DNA of 64,000 bases. Origin: Terebella lapidaria. Taxonomy: Eukaryota > Annelida > Polychaeta > Terebellida > Terebellidae. Below, piece after piece: positions 47,974-58,589 of the stretch. Position numbers and translations under genes: made by a program. The DNA is taken from NCBI GenBank assembly GCA_949152475.1, contig OX424561.1, positions 124,001-188,000 of the forward strand, in the 5' to 3' direction. The notes beneath the pieces are model-generated. The model was not told the origin of the DNA and did no database searches. It saw only the letters and a program-made list of their open reading frames with translations. Position 1 is the first letter of the stretch. The number at the start of each line of letters is the position of its first letter.

Positions 47974-48365
47974 CGCTTAGCATAACAAATGCGACAGACC
48001 GAAGACAGAGTAGCTTATTTAGATTCGAGAAAGTTATCAAATAAATTTCAGTACATTTAGCAGTCTATACTGTTCTGAATCATTCAAGAAGAGATGGAAT
48101 CGGGGATGACAAGAGCGATATTAGGTTGTTGGTAATTTTGACAGCTGGCTGTCAAAGTGTGATTCGGCATATTCGATCTCTTTTCTTTCGTCAAAGGTGG
48201 TGTGGATTGATTCAAATGAATATTATGACGAAGAAATAGTAGTTATCAGTATATTCTCTTGATTTTCAAAAATTACAAAATACACATATTTCAGGTACCC
48301 GGGCACGGGACAAGTAGTAATTTACGGGTACCTGGGTGCTAAAATATCTACACGTGACGGCCCTA

Positions 48366-48833
<468 letters not shown>

Positions 48834-48923
48834 TCAACAGTTTTGTGAATTTGAATAACTATTGCAAAATCCGGTGTTGAATATTGAAACAAAAGTTATT
48901 TTAAACAATCAACATTGTCTTAC

Positions 48924-48989
48924 CTCCACTTGCATATTCCATCACCAAATATAACGTCTTTTCTGTTTCGATGACTTCAAATAATTTTA
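48924..48989 (-). CDS. MARK: MARK exon 5, hinge region of the kinase domain
   Basis: Encodes [20 protein letters not shown] and then SG, with the last glycine codon split with exon 6. The MEYA segment is the hinge between the two kinase lobes that contacts adenine. Phase 1 in and phase 1 out. The acceptor follows a T-rich tract ending TTTTTAG; the donor is GGAG|GTAAGA. Confidence 0.96.
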
Positions 48990-49123
48990 CTAAAAACAGA
49001 ATAAAATTGTGATTACCACATGAGCAGTTCAACTTTTCAGTTCAGTGAACCAGTTAAATATTCATTCCAATAAGCAATGTACAGTATTGGATCTGATCTG
49101 TAGTAAACAATTTACATTCTTAC

Positions 49124-49172
49124 CTATGCTTGGATGATCCAGTTCTTTCATGATTTTAACTTCCCTAAATAG
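49124..49172 (-). CDS. MARK: MARK exon 4, alpha-C helix
   Basis: Encodes LFREVKIMKELDHPSI plus one nucleotide of the next codon. E102 in FREV is the alpha-C glutamate expected to pair with K84. The exon is only 49 nt, enters in phase 0 and leaves in phase 1. The split codon is completed to valine by exon 5, giving HPSIVKLFEV across the junction as in other MARKs. Donor ATAG|GTAAGA. Confidence 0.95.
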
Positions 49173-49581
49173 CTGTTGAAAGAATACAACACATTTATAT
49201 GCATGTAAAAATACCTAGACACTCTCCAAGCGCCAATGACATATGGGTGTATTCCCGGATCATCCCTGCCTTAAATATGAACATCTAATATCATTTAGTT
49301 ATATTCATCATTCAACATCATTATATAATCAAGCATTTTTTACTCAAGTTCACAACAAATGTTTTAGACCCGATTTCAATGTATTCAATGAAAATATTAG
49401 CAAGTGAAATAGTCATTAATTTATTGGTCAAGTATTTCCAATGGCAACCATGTGATGGTAACCAAAATTGATTTGCTGGGCTCACTCTAGCTGGCTCAAA
49501 ATGCTGAACAGAAATAGCTTGCTTTCGCTCAATTTGCGAAAGTGTAATTGGCATTGTCATAAAAAATTATACTTTTTCATA
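49173..49581. other. Intron 3 sequence, nothing recognised
   Basis: Intron between exons 3 and 4. A faint family 3 resemblance lies near 49430-49490 (ATGGCAACCATGTGATGG). No other feature seen. Confidence 0.4.
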
Positions 49582-49879
49582 ATACCGTACTGGTGCTAAT
49601 AGTGGCACGCACCCTAAGAGTAGAGCACCCCTCTATTTTCCCCCAAAATGTTCGATTTTTGTAACCTTGTAATTCACGTTATATTTTCTAATAAGATCTT
49701 GGAGTGTTCCAATCCCCATATTTATGTTATTCGAATCATAGTAAAGGGGATTGAAGGCCATAGGTATATTATTAAGTAATATTCTTAAATTTTACCTCAA
49801 GTTTGACCTCATTTTTGTGCGCGCTGCTGAAGGAGGTCTCGCTTTGGCTCGCCATGCTACTATAAGGACCATTACGGTA
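49582..49879. mobile_element. MITE with AATACCGTA terminal inverted repeats
   Basis: About 298 bp. The left end AATACCGTACTGGTGCTAAT and the inverse of the right end, AATACCGTAATGGTCCTTAT, match at about 16 of 20 positions, with further matching past that (AGTGGC/AGTAGC). The ends resemble those of the element at 4114-4687, so the two may belong to related families. No ORF. Confidence 0.6.
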
Positions 49880-50059
49880 TTAACAGTCTGACTCTTGCAT
49901 TTCTTTCAATCATCATAATCATTGAAGAACTTTCGTCAGTTATTGAATAGTCCTTCGTACAATGCGGTATACATGTATACATGCAACAATTATTGCTAAA
50001 AGAAATTATAAAATGTTAAAAGAAATTTGAAGTCTTTAGCAATTTTTGATAAGCAAAAT

Positions 50060-50275
50060 TTGTCACAAGAGTGAGCCCAGATTTGGGTGTCTCAGTCTTA
50101 CCATAGCATGCCCATACAGAAAATTATTGGAATAGAATGAAAAAATGTGAGTGTTTGGAATCAAAGTATCAATGAGTATTGCTGACAAATTATTTATGAC
50201 GCATCAGACACGAAGACAATAAATCCATAGTCCATAGTGTCTGCTGACTTTCCTTCGGGGATACCAGTACAACTA
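50060..50275 (+). mobile_element. Diverged family 3 HINE-like 3' end
   Basis: Resembles the last 200 bp of family 3: CTTACCATAGCATGCCCATA, then AATAAATCCATAGTCCATAG, then a degenerate TTCGGGGATACCA end. The hairpin arms no longer pair well. An old fragment in intron 3. Confidence 0.5.
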
Positions 50276-50416
50276 CTAATATCTAGATACAACCAAATGT
50301 TCCAAAAATGAACAATCAGTCCCATTGATTAATTTAAAGCATAACTTGACATCAACTGTCAAGTTGACGTAAATTAGAAGTTTAATTAACAAACCACAAC
50401 GACAAACACCACTCAC

Positions 50417-50470
50417 TTTCTGCAAACTGGATGGGTTCAGCTGCGTCTTATCAATGATTTTTATTGCCAC
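50417..50470 (-). CDS. MARK: MARK exon 3, VAIK lysine of the kinase N-lobe
   Basis: Encodes the 18 residues VAIKIIDKTQLNPSSLQK, almost identical to vertebrate MARK. The catalytic lysine that contacts ATP phosphates is K84. The exon is 54 nt and phase 0 at both ends, so skipping it would keep the frame but remove the catalytic lysine. Acceptor CAACAG, donor AAA|GTGAGT. Confidence 0.96.
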
Positions 50471-50698
50471 CTGTTGGGAAAATTACAAATCAAGAAACAT
50501 AAATCACAAAATTTAATGTGAAATAAGAACAAAAAAATTGCAAGTAGTTTCACAATTTATCCTAATTCATTAATTCATCAAATGATCATTTATTGATGTT
50601 CCATGAATGATGTCCAAATATATGTAGATTCTTGAATCTTGAGCATCTTACTACACATGCTACATAGAATTGTGATTTATTGATAAGAACGCACATAC

Positions 50699-50851
50699 CT
50701 CCCGCCCAGTAGGTACATGCTTTGCTAGTTTGACTTTGGCAAAATTCCCTTTGCCTATGGTTTTGATCAGTCGGTATTTGCCAATGTGTGGCTCATCTGC
50801 ACCACGGTTCCTTGAGGATGTGATCCGAGGATTGGCATTGTCATCTGGGTT
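50699..50851 (-). CDS. MARK: MARK exon 2, leader end and glycine-rich loop of the kinase domain
   Basis: Encodes residues 30-80 (51 codons, phase 0 at both ends). The kinase domain begins at [19 protein letters not shown]; the glycine-rich ATP-binding loop GKGNFAKV is at about residues 62-69. The exon ends in HVPTGRE, just before the VAIK segment on exon 3. The acceptor is TTACAG and the donor is GAG|GTATGT. Confidence 0.96.
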
Positions 50852-51247
50852 CTGTAACCAAGATTAAAACAACAAGGTACAGAATCATAACTATCAATAT
50901 TTATTCACAGGGGAATTTAGCTGTCATGTTATTTATATCTATTTTACAGGACAGGTACTACATTTTAAAACTATGCCTAAGAAGTACCAAAATTGTGACC
51001 CGTGTAGTAGGATCCAACCCGCCACGGATTACATGGAAAAAATGGAAAGAGTGCCGAGTGCTCTGACCGAAAGTATCATCCATGATTACTTGCCGACTTG
51101 TTTTAAGTTGGAAATACCATTAATTTTCAACATCGGAGACATTTCGTCTTCTGGGCTCCCGACCGACCGAGACATATAATTCCAGAGTTCACTTTTCATA
51201 ACACAGCTTTCTAATCTACACCAGATATAGTGATGCCCATGACTGAC

Positions 51248-51334
51248 CTTGGGAACCTTGCTGTGACCGTGCTGCCGGTGGTGGTCACTCGTCACTGACT
51301 CGTGAACAGTTGTTAGAGGGGTCCGTGTAGTCAT
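51248..51334 (-). CDS. MARK: MARK exon 1, N-terminal leader with start codon
   Basis: Encodes 29 residues beginning MTTRTPLTTVHE, followed by a His/Ser-rich stretch and ending KVPK. Vertebrate MARK proteins begin with a very similar M-S-x-RTPLPTVNE sequence, which fixes the start codon. The frame stays open upstream to a TTG at 51349 but no earlier ATG is in frame nearby. The exon ends in phase 0 at the donor AAG|GTCAGT. Any 5' untranslated sequence is continuous upstream or on exons I cannot see. Confidence 0.88.
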
Positions 51335-52327
51335 CGTCAGGAGATGCAATCACGAACAACTTCGATAGGATTTCAGCTGTCAGATCTCCCAACAAATGAT
51401 AGAACACATTGAAACACTGTTCACACCCGATACCCTATCGAAACAACCATTCTACTGAACACAATTTTCCCGGAAGGCGAGTGGGCAACTGTCAAAATGC
51501 CGCTGCTGTTGTTGGCCAACTCGAAGAATAAGCCGAGTGGCTTTGACCAACATAGATCTGGCCTTTCACACTTCTCCAGCGCTATTAATCCGTCGCCAAG
51601 TTCGAATCATACAAGTACTGAACACGAATGATCGATTTCATCTTGACAGAGATCAACAGATATGCTCGTTATTGTGCATGTTATTTGATAATCCGAGTGA
51701 AAATATACACCTCTGAGCAAAATGGCTGACTGCTGTGTAAGGCGCATCCTCTGCGCGCAGGTCGTATATCCGGATGTTGATTGGATGTACAAATGTCTGT
51801 AAGATGACGTCATCCGGACACCTGCATTCCCGTCAGGTCATTCGCCAGGTGGCGCCCGTAGTGAATACGCAGAGTTATGTTTGGTTACGTTATGATGTTT
51901 GGTTACAATCATGATGAAATTAGGAATCCATCAGGTTTCCGACCAATAGATTTTCTGTTATAGTTACCCTCGCCCCGATAGAGGGAGAGGGTATTGCGTT
52001 TGGGTCTGTCTCCCTACACAAGGATAGTCTGTCTGTCTGTCTGCAGATAGTCATTTTGTTACCCGGATTAATTATGCAATAAGCGTGATAAATAAGGCAT
52101 GTACTTTTTTCATGAACGACTAGGATATTTGTGAGCTTTTGCAATGCAGTGCAATACAATACAATACAACATATTTATTTCAGAAAACTTTCAATACATT
52201 TGTTATTATAAGAATATTATACATGGTATGACAAAAAGACGTTAAGAATGTTTAACGAAAAAATTACATGGAGATATAACCGTCTGTGGAATGTTATATA
52301 GTAAAAACAAAATAATTTGTATACATT
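51335..52327. promoter_or_regulatory. Region upstream of the MARK start codon; promoter and 5' UTR probable but not defined
   Basis: About 1 kb upstream of ATG 51334. It is the most C/G-balanced unique sequence in the right half and lacks HINE repeats, but I could not place a TATA box, an initiator or an upstream exon. A short A/C repeat (CAATACAATACAATACAAC) lies near 52150. The promoter label is inferred from position only. Confidence 0.35.
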
Positions 52328-53053
52328 TGTGGCGATTTTGCCCAAAAATCGCAGCAGGCGTCTTTGTTAAACAGTAACCAGTTTCACGGTCTATTTTTGG
52401 ATGCTTCAGCTCGAAGCACGCGTTGCCCTGGCAACGCCCTCTAATCCTCTTATCCACTATACTGAACACTGGCTGCTTATGTCATCTCTCGTGCTCTCGC
52501 CTCTAGTATAAATACTGTGGTCACATTTTGTGTGGCCGGAGTTGTCTCAGAGACTGAGCACGACAAGTGAGCTCACGCCATGCGCTCCTTGTCTCTGTTC
52601 GAGTAAAGGCCAGTCAGGCCTCAGGGACGACTTCCATAGGGGGCCCAGGTGGGGGAGACCGTTGCTGACTTGGGGGCTCACGCCCTGTGGATCACCGGTT
52701 ACCACTTGGGATGGTGCGACACAGGCTCTGACAGACCGATGGGCTGTCCAGGGTCTATCCCTGCGGCAGTGCCGTCGGCGAGGCTGGCCAGCAACATGCC
52801 CACGTGCGCGAGTTCTGTGGTGCCGCTCCCATGGCATCTCAGGCTCCGCACAAGGTTACATTACCATAACTATGTACTATGCATGTTGTATATGATGTTG
52901 TTGATGTTGGTGATGATGATGGTGATGGTGATGTGTTATGATGTGATGTATGACGACCGGACTCGTCCGGACGGACTGTTACCTAGTTGTAGTGCTAGTA
53001 ATTACCGACGCCCGCCGCATGCGCCCTGTGCGCCTCGGGCGTCGAACTTTACA
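52328..53053 (+). mobile_element. Solo LTR of the Ty3/Gypsy family
   Basis: 726 bp, starting TGTGGCGATTTTGCCC and ending CTTTACA, with a TATAAAT box at 52507. CATT flanks both sides (52324-52327 region and 53054-53057), a plausible 4-bp target duplication. No primer-binding site follows. It matches the LTR at 60165-60879 in start, end and much of the middle (ATCACCGGTTACCACTTGGG versus ATCACCGGTCTTCTCCACCC). Confidence 0.78.
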
Positions 53054-53342
53054 CATTGTTGTTTAAACCTGTATATAAAATAAATAAATAAATAAATGTG
53101 GCGATTTTGCCCAAAGATCGCGGCAGGTGGTTCTTTGTTAAACACTCTTGTTTTATGGCCTATGTTTTGGACGCTTCTGTTCGAAGCACACGCTGCTTAG
53201 CAACGCTCTCCAACTCTCTCACCCAGTAAGCTATAACAGTGGTCTTACGTCATCTCCTTCGTTTCTCGTGCTCTGGGGTATAAATACTCTGGAGGCGTGT
53301 TGTTCTGTGGAGTTCTCTCAGAGCAAGACGGAGAGCTCGGCC

Positions 53343-54370
53343 ATGATGTCTCAGGACGTCCGGAATCGAGTGCCGGTCACCGCGGCCGACTCCGGCCGAA
53401 TTGACCAATTGCTCCGGTTACCAACGCCGGCTGGGTGGACTCCTTCGCGAGCCCCCGGTCTGGATGCTGGATGGTCTGTGCAGGGCGTGATGGACCAGTT
53501 GACCAACACTTTGAGTGAGCTGGCCTTGGGGCGCTACGACTGCGCCCGGTCGCCTCACCAGGGGCGACCCGAACAACGGAACCGCTCGCCCTCACCGAGT
53601 CCAAAGAGCCTTTCGGGGCCCTTATCAGAGAGGGAACAGCGGCTGATCTCCATCGCGCTTGACCAGTACAAGCAGAATCAGTCTGCGGGACTAGTGCGGG
53701 AGCCTGGAAGGGAAAGCCCTCCGAGTTATGCAGTGACTGCCGGTGGGGATGGCTACGTTTGGCGAGGTTGCCCAGCAACTGTGTGCTGTTCACGCTGTCG
53801 ACAAACAGGTGGATGTTCAAGAAACAGTTCAAGGCTCGACTCCGCCTACCGACTGAGTCCGTGACCAAGTACGCATTCAACTTGCGCGTACATGGCCGGA
53901 GAGCCTATCCGGACGTGGAGGCCAGTCGGTTTGAGCCGATGCTGATCGACCAGTTCATCGAGGGGCAACCGTACCATATATCCTATGGTCTTGCTACTCA
54001 TGAGAAGCGATCGATGGAGGAGGCAATCAACTCCGTGCTTGCGATAGAGGTAGCTGTCCGCCCTAGACAGAGGCCTCCGGCCCCTCTTCAGGCTCCGGAC
54101 CGGCCCAGAACCATCCCTATTACTTCTGCAGAAAGCAGGGACACTTTTGGCTGTGTCCGGAGCTGTTGGAACGTCTGCGGGCACGTGGCTGTCACGGGAG
54201 TCTCCCTGAACCGCGCCGGAGGAATTCCTCCTATCGGCCAGGTCCTTCGGAACAGCAAAACCGACCTCCGTGTGAGGGAAACTAAAACCGGACGTAGTGG
54301 CGACCAACACTGCGTCTGGGGACAGTTGTTCTGTGGCGTGAGTATAAGCCGGACGACCCTCAAGTAGATA
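53343..54370 (+). pseudogene. Gypsy gag, frameshifted
   Basis: The first frame (ATG 53343) reads MMSQDVRNRVPVTAADSGRI and runs to about 53760. The capsid-like part continues in another frame (LPTESVTKYAFNLRVHGRRA, SRFEPMLIDQFIEGQPYHIS). A third frame near 54110 gives a knuckle-like YYFCRKQGHFWLC, which lacks the first cysteine of a normal CCHC box. At least two frame changes separate these parts, so no complete gag is made. Confidence 0.75.
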
Positions 54371-54384
54371 TAACTTCTCCGGAA

Positions 54385-54900
54385 GTGGTCCTTGAGGATC
54401 CGTCTAGTTCCTCCGCGGCTGAGGCAGATAACGAGGACTCCGTAGCGGAACCCAGTGCCCCGGGTGACTCTGATCATCCCACGTGCGTGCTGGTGAGGGA
54501 CACATGCTGGTACCTGCCCTTGTCTCTTGGGCGGGAGCCGGTCCGGTTCCTCGTAGAGTCCGGCTCGGAGGTTACCCTCATAGCCACAGGAACTTTTAAG
54601 GGTGAGCAAGTGCTCCGTGACCTAGTGTTACGGGATCCCGGTCGTTACAGGCTCCAGGGGGCTGGTAACAACTGCATTCATATCCATGGTATCATCGATC
54701 TGCCTATAACTCTTGGGGATAAGGTGTATGTAACAGAGGCAATCGTTGCAGATATCGGAGCAGCCGGGATCATTGGGATGAACTTCCTCCGGATCCACCG
54801 GGTGATCGCAAACTTTAGCTCCGGCGAACTCCGGATTCATTCCAACTTCGGGCGGCGCGCACAACCATTGTGCCGCCTTTGAGCGAGATGATCATTGAGT
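54385..54900 (+). pseudogene. Gypsy aspartic protease, altered active site
   Basis: The frame contains REPVRFLVESGSEVTLIATG and later GIIGMNFLRIH, the two landmarks of a retroviral-type protease. The catalytic motif normally reads D-T/S-G; here it is E-S-G, so the active-site aspartate is missing. Compared with the copy at 63.5 kb, a short stretch after FSSGELR is deleted and the frame is lost. A TAG follows at 54899. Confidence 0.75.
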
Positions 54901-54920
54901 AGAGGCCGCACCGCCCGCAC

Positions 54921-56630
54921 ATGCCCCTTGATGGTCGTCCATGTATAATGCAACCTGTGAGTAATTTTGCCCGAGGAACGGGACTCGTGCTGGGTGGGGC
55001 TCTGGTCAAGTCCGACACTCGCGTGATGCCTATTCTCGTGGTGAATCCCACTGATACTCCAGTTGTACTGCGTCGCAGCTGTGTGGCAGCTACTGCTACA
55101 CTCGCGGCGTCCAGCCGGGTTATCCCCGACGACCCTGTTTGTCACGCTGCCTGCGCGGAAGCGGTCGCCGGAGATGATCCGTTCACCCTGCCGGACCATT
55201 TGGAATGGCGTGTTCCAATGGACCGGCTGGATGAAGATCAGCGTCAAGCTCTCCGCAAACTGCTTCGGCAGTATGCGGACGTGTTCATGAGTCCTGGTGG
55301 TGCGGTTGGCAAGACAGACGTGGCCAAACACCTCATCGACCTCCTGGACGAGCGTCCGATCAAACAGCGTCTACGACGAGCAGCTATCGTGCACCAAGAG
55401 GTCATAGACCAGGAGGTGCAAAAGATGCTCGAGCTAGACATCATTGAACCCAGTGATAGCCCTTGGGCCAGTCCTGTAGTTATGGTGAAAAAGAAGGACG
55501 GCTCGTGGAGATTCTGCGTGGATTATCGTAAACTCAACGATGCCACGCGGAAGGACTCATATCCTCTTCCGCACATCGAGGACACCTTCGATGCCCTGGC
55601 CGGATCGCATTACTTCTGTGCTCTGGATCTGGCCTCCGGGTATTGGCAGGTCGAGATGGACGAGAGTGATAGGGCTAAAACTGCCTTCGTTACCAAGAAC
55701 GGGCTCTACCAATTTAAGGTAATGCCGTTCGGGCTCTGCAACACCCCCCGCGACGTTCGAGCGCCTCGTGGAGATGGTCCTAAAAGAGTTCCTCTGGAAG
55801 CGATGTATGGTCTACATCGACAATGTCGTCGTGTATGACCGGTCATTCGAGAAACCCTCACCCTTTCACCTCCAGATGGTGCTCCATTGCATCCGTGGCG
55901 CAGGCCTTAAATTGAAGCACAGCAAGTGTGAGCTCTTCGCTGAGGAGTTTTTATACTTGGGCTTCATGGTAACAGGCACCAGAGTTAGACCAGACCCCGC
56001 GAAGATCGAGGTCGTACAACACTGGCCCCGGCCTTGTAACGTGGCAGACGTGAGGTCCTTCTTGGGCTTCGCGACACCGCCCATTTATTCGAGGCTTCGC
56101 GGAGATCGCACGCCCCCTTACTATCCTCACGGAAAAGGGCGCCAATTTTGTCTGGGAAGCTGAGCAGGCAATTGCCTTCTTGGACCTCCGGCAAGCTCTA
56201 GTAGCGGTCCCGGTGCTGCGGCACCCTCGTCCGGACTGCGAGTTCATCCTGGACACTGACGCGATTAACTTTGCACTCGGCAGTTTCCTCTCGCAGATCG
56301 TGGACGGGCAGGAGCGTGTAGTAGCTTATGCGAGTGTGGCTCTGAGTCACTCTCAAATGAATTACTGCATGACTCACCGCGAGCTCCTCGCGGTGGTAAC
56401 CATGCTAAGCGGTTCCGGCATTACTTGTTGGGGCGGCATTTCCGGCTGCGGACTGATCAGAGTTCGCTCCGGTGGCTCCTCAATTATAGTGAGGCCGACG
56501 GCTTGGTGGCCCGGTGGCCATACTCCAGGAGTATGACATGCAGATTGAGCACCACGCCAGGAAGCTGCACGGCAACGCTGACGGACTGTCACGCTGTCAA
56601 AAGTGCAAGAACCCCAATTGTGCAGGGATG
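54921..56630 (+). pseudogene. Gypsy reverse transcriptase and RNase H, frameshifted
   Basis: RT landmarks in order: ASPVVMVKKKDGSWRFCVDY, SHYFCALDLASGYWQ, FKVMPFGLCNTP, then, after a frame change at about 55745 in a run of C, CMVYIDNVVVYD. The catalytic YIDD box reads YIDN. Another frame change near 56080 separates RT from RNase H (CEFILDTDAINFALG, MTHRELLAVV), and RNase H is broken again near 56400. It ends with KLHGNADGLSRCQKC. No integrase zinc finger or D,D-35-E region follows. Confidence 0.85.
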
Positions 56631-56644
56631 ACTCCATTCCAGCA

Positions 56645-56782
56645 TGTTGGGTATGACGGCTGGACTCGTCCGGACGGACTGTTACCTGGCTGCAGTTCTA
56701 GTAATTATGACCCCCGCCGTGACCGTGCCTCAGCGCCGCGCCCCTGCGCCCTAGTAAGTGGGCGTCAAATGTTACATTATTT
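56645..56782 (+). repeat. 3' fragment of the Gypsy LTR
   Basis: Matches the end of the solo LTR (52955-53053): GGACTCGTCCGGACGGACTG, TTACCT, AGTAATTA, GGGCGTC and final TTACA. It follows RNase H directly. Confidence 0.7.
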
Positions 56783-56990
56783 TTCTAACTTGTTTACACC
56801 GTGTTCCTTGCGATGCTAAATGTTATCGTTCTTTGAAATGGCATGCTTCACATTTGCCAATGCTTTAGTGTATAATGAAATATTCAGACAGAACATTGGA
56901 TTTGCAAGTAAATTGACAATTTTCGCCAATGTACGGAGTCAATGACTTCTGTACGCACGTAATGCACAATGAAAATACACACGATACATA
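56783..56990. repeat. Left arm of a large inverted repeat
   Basis: Two blocks recur inverted further right. CTAACTTGTTTACACCG and GCGATGCTAAATG (56793-56826) match the inverse of 58672-58716. CAATGCTTTAGTGTATAATG to AATTTTCGCCAATG (56860-56935) match the inverse of 59710-59778. This is part of an unidentified repeat pair. Confidence 0.6.
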
Positions 56991-57439
56991 TAAACATTTG
57001 TGCCCCAATTTGAAAACCACCAAACCACCATTGGATATCTCTTTTAAAAATTAACTTTTGAAAATAAAAGTGACGTACTGCTTACTGGAAGGGGGTGGGT
57101 GCTTGGATGTCAGATTAGTCAACAAGATTCGCAACACAATGCGGTAGGTAACTTCCCATCACAGCAGGCATTGCATTCATAACGGCTACTATGCCACATC
57201 ATGGCGCATTAAAGGGACTTGACATCTTAGATCACCATTTCAATGTTGCCATGGCGCATTTGGAGAGGGAGGGGGGGGGGGGTCCATATAAAAGTGGTAT
57301 CTCTTATCGTCAGGGATATGTGACTAATAAAACGATGGCAACCAACATTTATGATGGTAGTATGAATAGCTGTAAATGTAGTTTGATTGTCAATGTCATA
57401 TATGAAGGAGGTTAGGGCCATGTCAAATTTGTTGCACGG

Positions 57440-58547
57440 TGCCTCTGAGGCCCCCGAATGACGGATAAAATTTCTTATTATTTCCGGCTAATTTATTTTC
57501 TTTTTTTCTTCTTTTTTTTTCTTCTTCCGCCGTTTCGGTTTCCGGATGATAAATTTAGATTGCCTTAATGGATCCTCACCAATTTTTCACCACTAGTCAG
57601 AAATGATATGTGGATGAACCCTATTCTTTTTGAGCCGGCTCTGAGGTCCGTGAGGATGAAATCAAGGCTGATTTTGAGACTTGGTTTCCGGACGATAACT
57701 CGAAAAATATTCACGCAATAGTTGCAGAACTCTGCATGGAGTTTCTTATACCACTAGGGAAGAATTGCTTTTGGGATCGATCTGTCAAACGACCTTTGAT
57801 CTAGAGGTAAAAATATTTTTTTGCTGATTCATCCTTGAGGCTTCCTGCATATCTCAGAAACAGTGCGCCATAGAGTGAAACGGACGTTTTTTTCGGACTC
57901 GTCGCTCTAGACAAACATGTTTAAGGGGTATTAATTTTTTTGATCCGGCTCCGATGTCTGTGAGGTCCATGAGGATGAAATCAAGGCTGATTTTGAGACG
58001 TGTTTTCCGGACGATAACTCAAAAATATTCAGGCATTAGTTGCAGAACTTTGGATGGAGGTTTATATACCACCAGGGAAGAATCCTATTGATTTTGGGAT
58101 CGAGCCGTCAAACGACCTTTAACCTTGAGGTTGAAATAATTTTTTGCTGATTCATCCTTGAGGCTTCCTGCATATCTCAGAAACGGTGCGCCGTAGAGCG
58201 AAATGGACGTTATTTTTGGACTCGTCTCCTTAGACAAACATGTTTGAGGAGTATTATGGATGAACTTTGACCTTGACTCAAAATTTCTTTACCGAGTTGG
58301 CATTTTTCGATTAAGGCGATATCTCAAAAACGGTGCTTCTTAGAACGCAATGGACTATATTTTCGAATTCGTCCCCCTAGACAAACATGTCCAAGGCAAA
58401 CATGTCTAAGTCAACATTTTTCATTTTCGTCGATATCTTGGAAACAGTGTGTCATAGAGCCCATCGTAAACAAGTTATAAATATTATAAATTAGCCTTAA
58501 CACCGAAATGCCTCCAAGGCATCTTTTGGCCTCGACGTCTAGTTTTA
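57440..58547 (-). mobile_element. Family 2 HINE-like element, inverted orientation
   Basis: On the minus strand it begins CTAGACGTCGAGGCCAAAAG with the hairpin ATGCCTTGGAGGCAT and continues with the family body (four diverged units with ACAAACATGT on the plus strand). Its 3' end near 57440-57470 is degraded (GCCTCTGAGGCCCCCGAATG). It is the only copy in the window in this orientation. Confidence 0.7.
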
Positions 58548-58589
58548 TATGGACCCTACTATGGAATTTTGTATATATGCCCAGGGGCC

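Larger units (their letters stand above)
43489..47990 (-). mobile_element. DIRS-like tyrosine-recombinase retroelement lacking reverse transcriptase
   Basis: 4502 bp, coding on the minus strand. In element order: terminal repeat (47990-47775), gag with N-terminal zinc finger (47688 to about 45134, frame broken once), tyrosine recombinase (45222-44176), internal complementary region (43902-43812), terminal repeat (43728-43489). The inverted repeats, each 199 bp, appear identical. The complementary region joins the two outer ends head to tail, the hallmark of DIRS-1-type elements. No RT, RNase H or methyltransferase is present: gag runs directly into the recombinase. Confidence 0.88.
43132..48365. 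mobile_element. hAT-like non-autonomous element hosting the DIRS-like element
   Basis: The left end TAGGGCCGTCACGGGTAC and the inverse of the right end, TAGGGCCGTCACGTGTAG, match over 13 bases. Flanks CTTTTTTT (43124-43131) and CTTTCTTT (48366-48373) agree at 7 of 8 positions, consistent with an 8-bp hAT target duplication. Without the DIRS-like insert it is about 730 bp. Inner sequence near both ends has more inverted matches around GGGTACCCG and CCCGGGTA. No transposase is visible. Confidence 0.7.
53097..56782 (+). mobile_element. Defective Ty3/Gypsy copy flanked by partial LTRs
   Basis: The left ~245 bp is the start of the LTR (TGTGGCGATTTTGCCC, TATAAAT at 53279) and jumps straight into gag at about 53343, without the rest of the LTR, the primer-binding site or the gag N-terminus. 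Gag, protease, reverse transcriptase and RNase H follow with several breaks. There is no integrase: RNase H is followed at about 56645 by the last ~135 bp of the LTR (GGACTCGTCCGGACGGACTG to TGTTACA). The element is therefore non-functional by itself. Confidence 0.85.

Noticed and set aside
51086..51349. Upstream extension of MARK exon 1 to TTG at 51349
   Set aside because: The ATG at 51334 gives the conserved MARK N-terminus; a TTG start in an animal gene would need evidence.
52530..53083. Plus-strand open frames in the solo LTR
   Set aside because: They lie within LTR sequence; the matching LTR at 60165 does not keep the frames.
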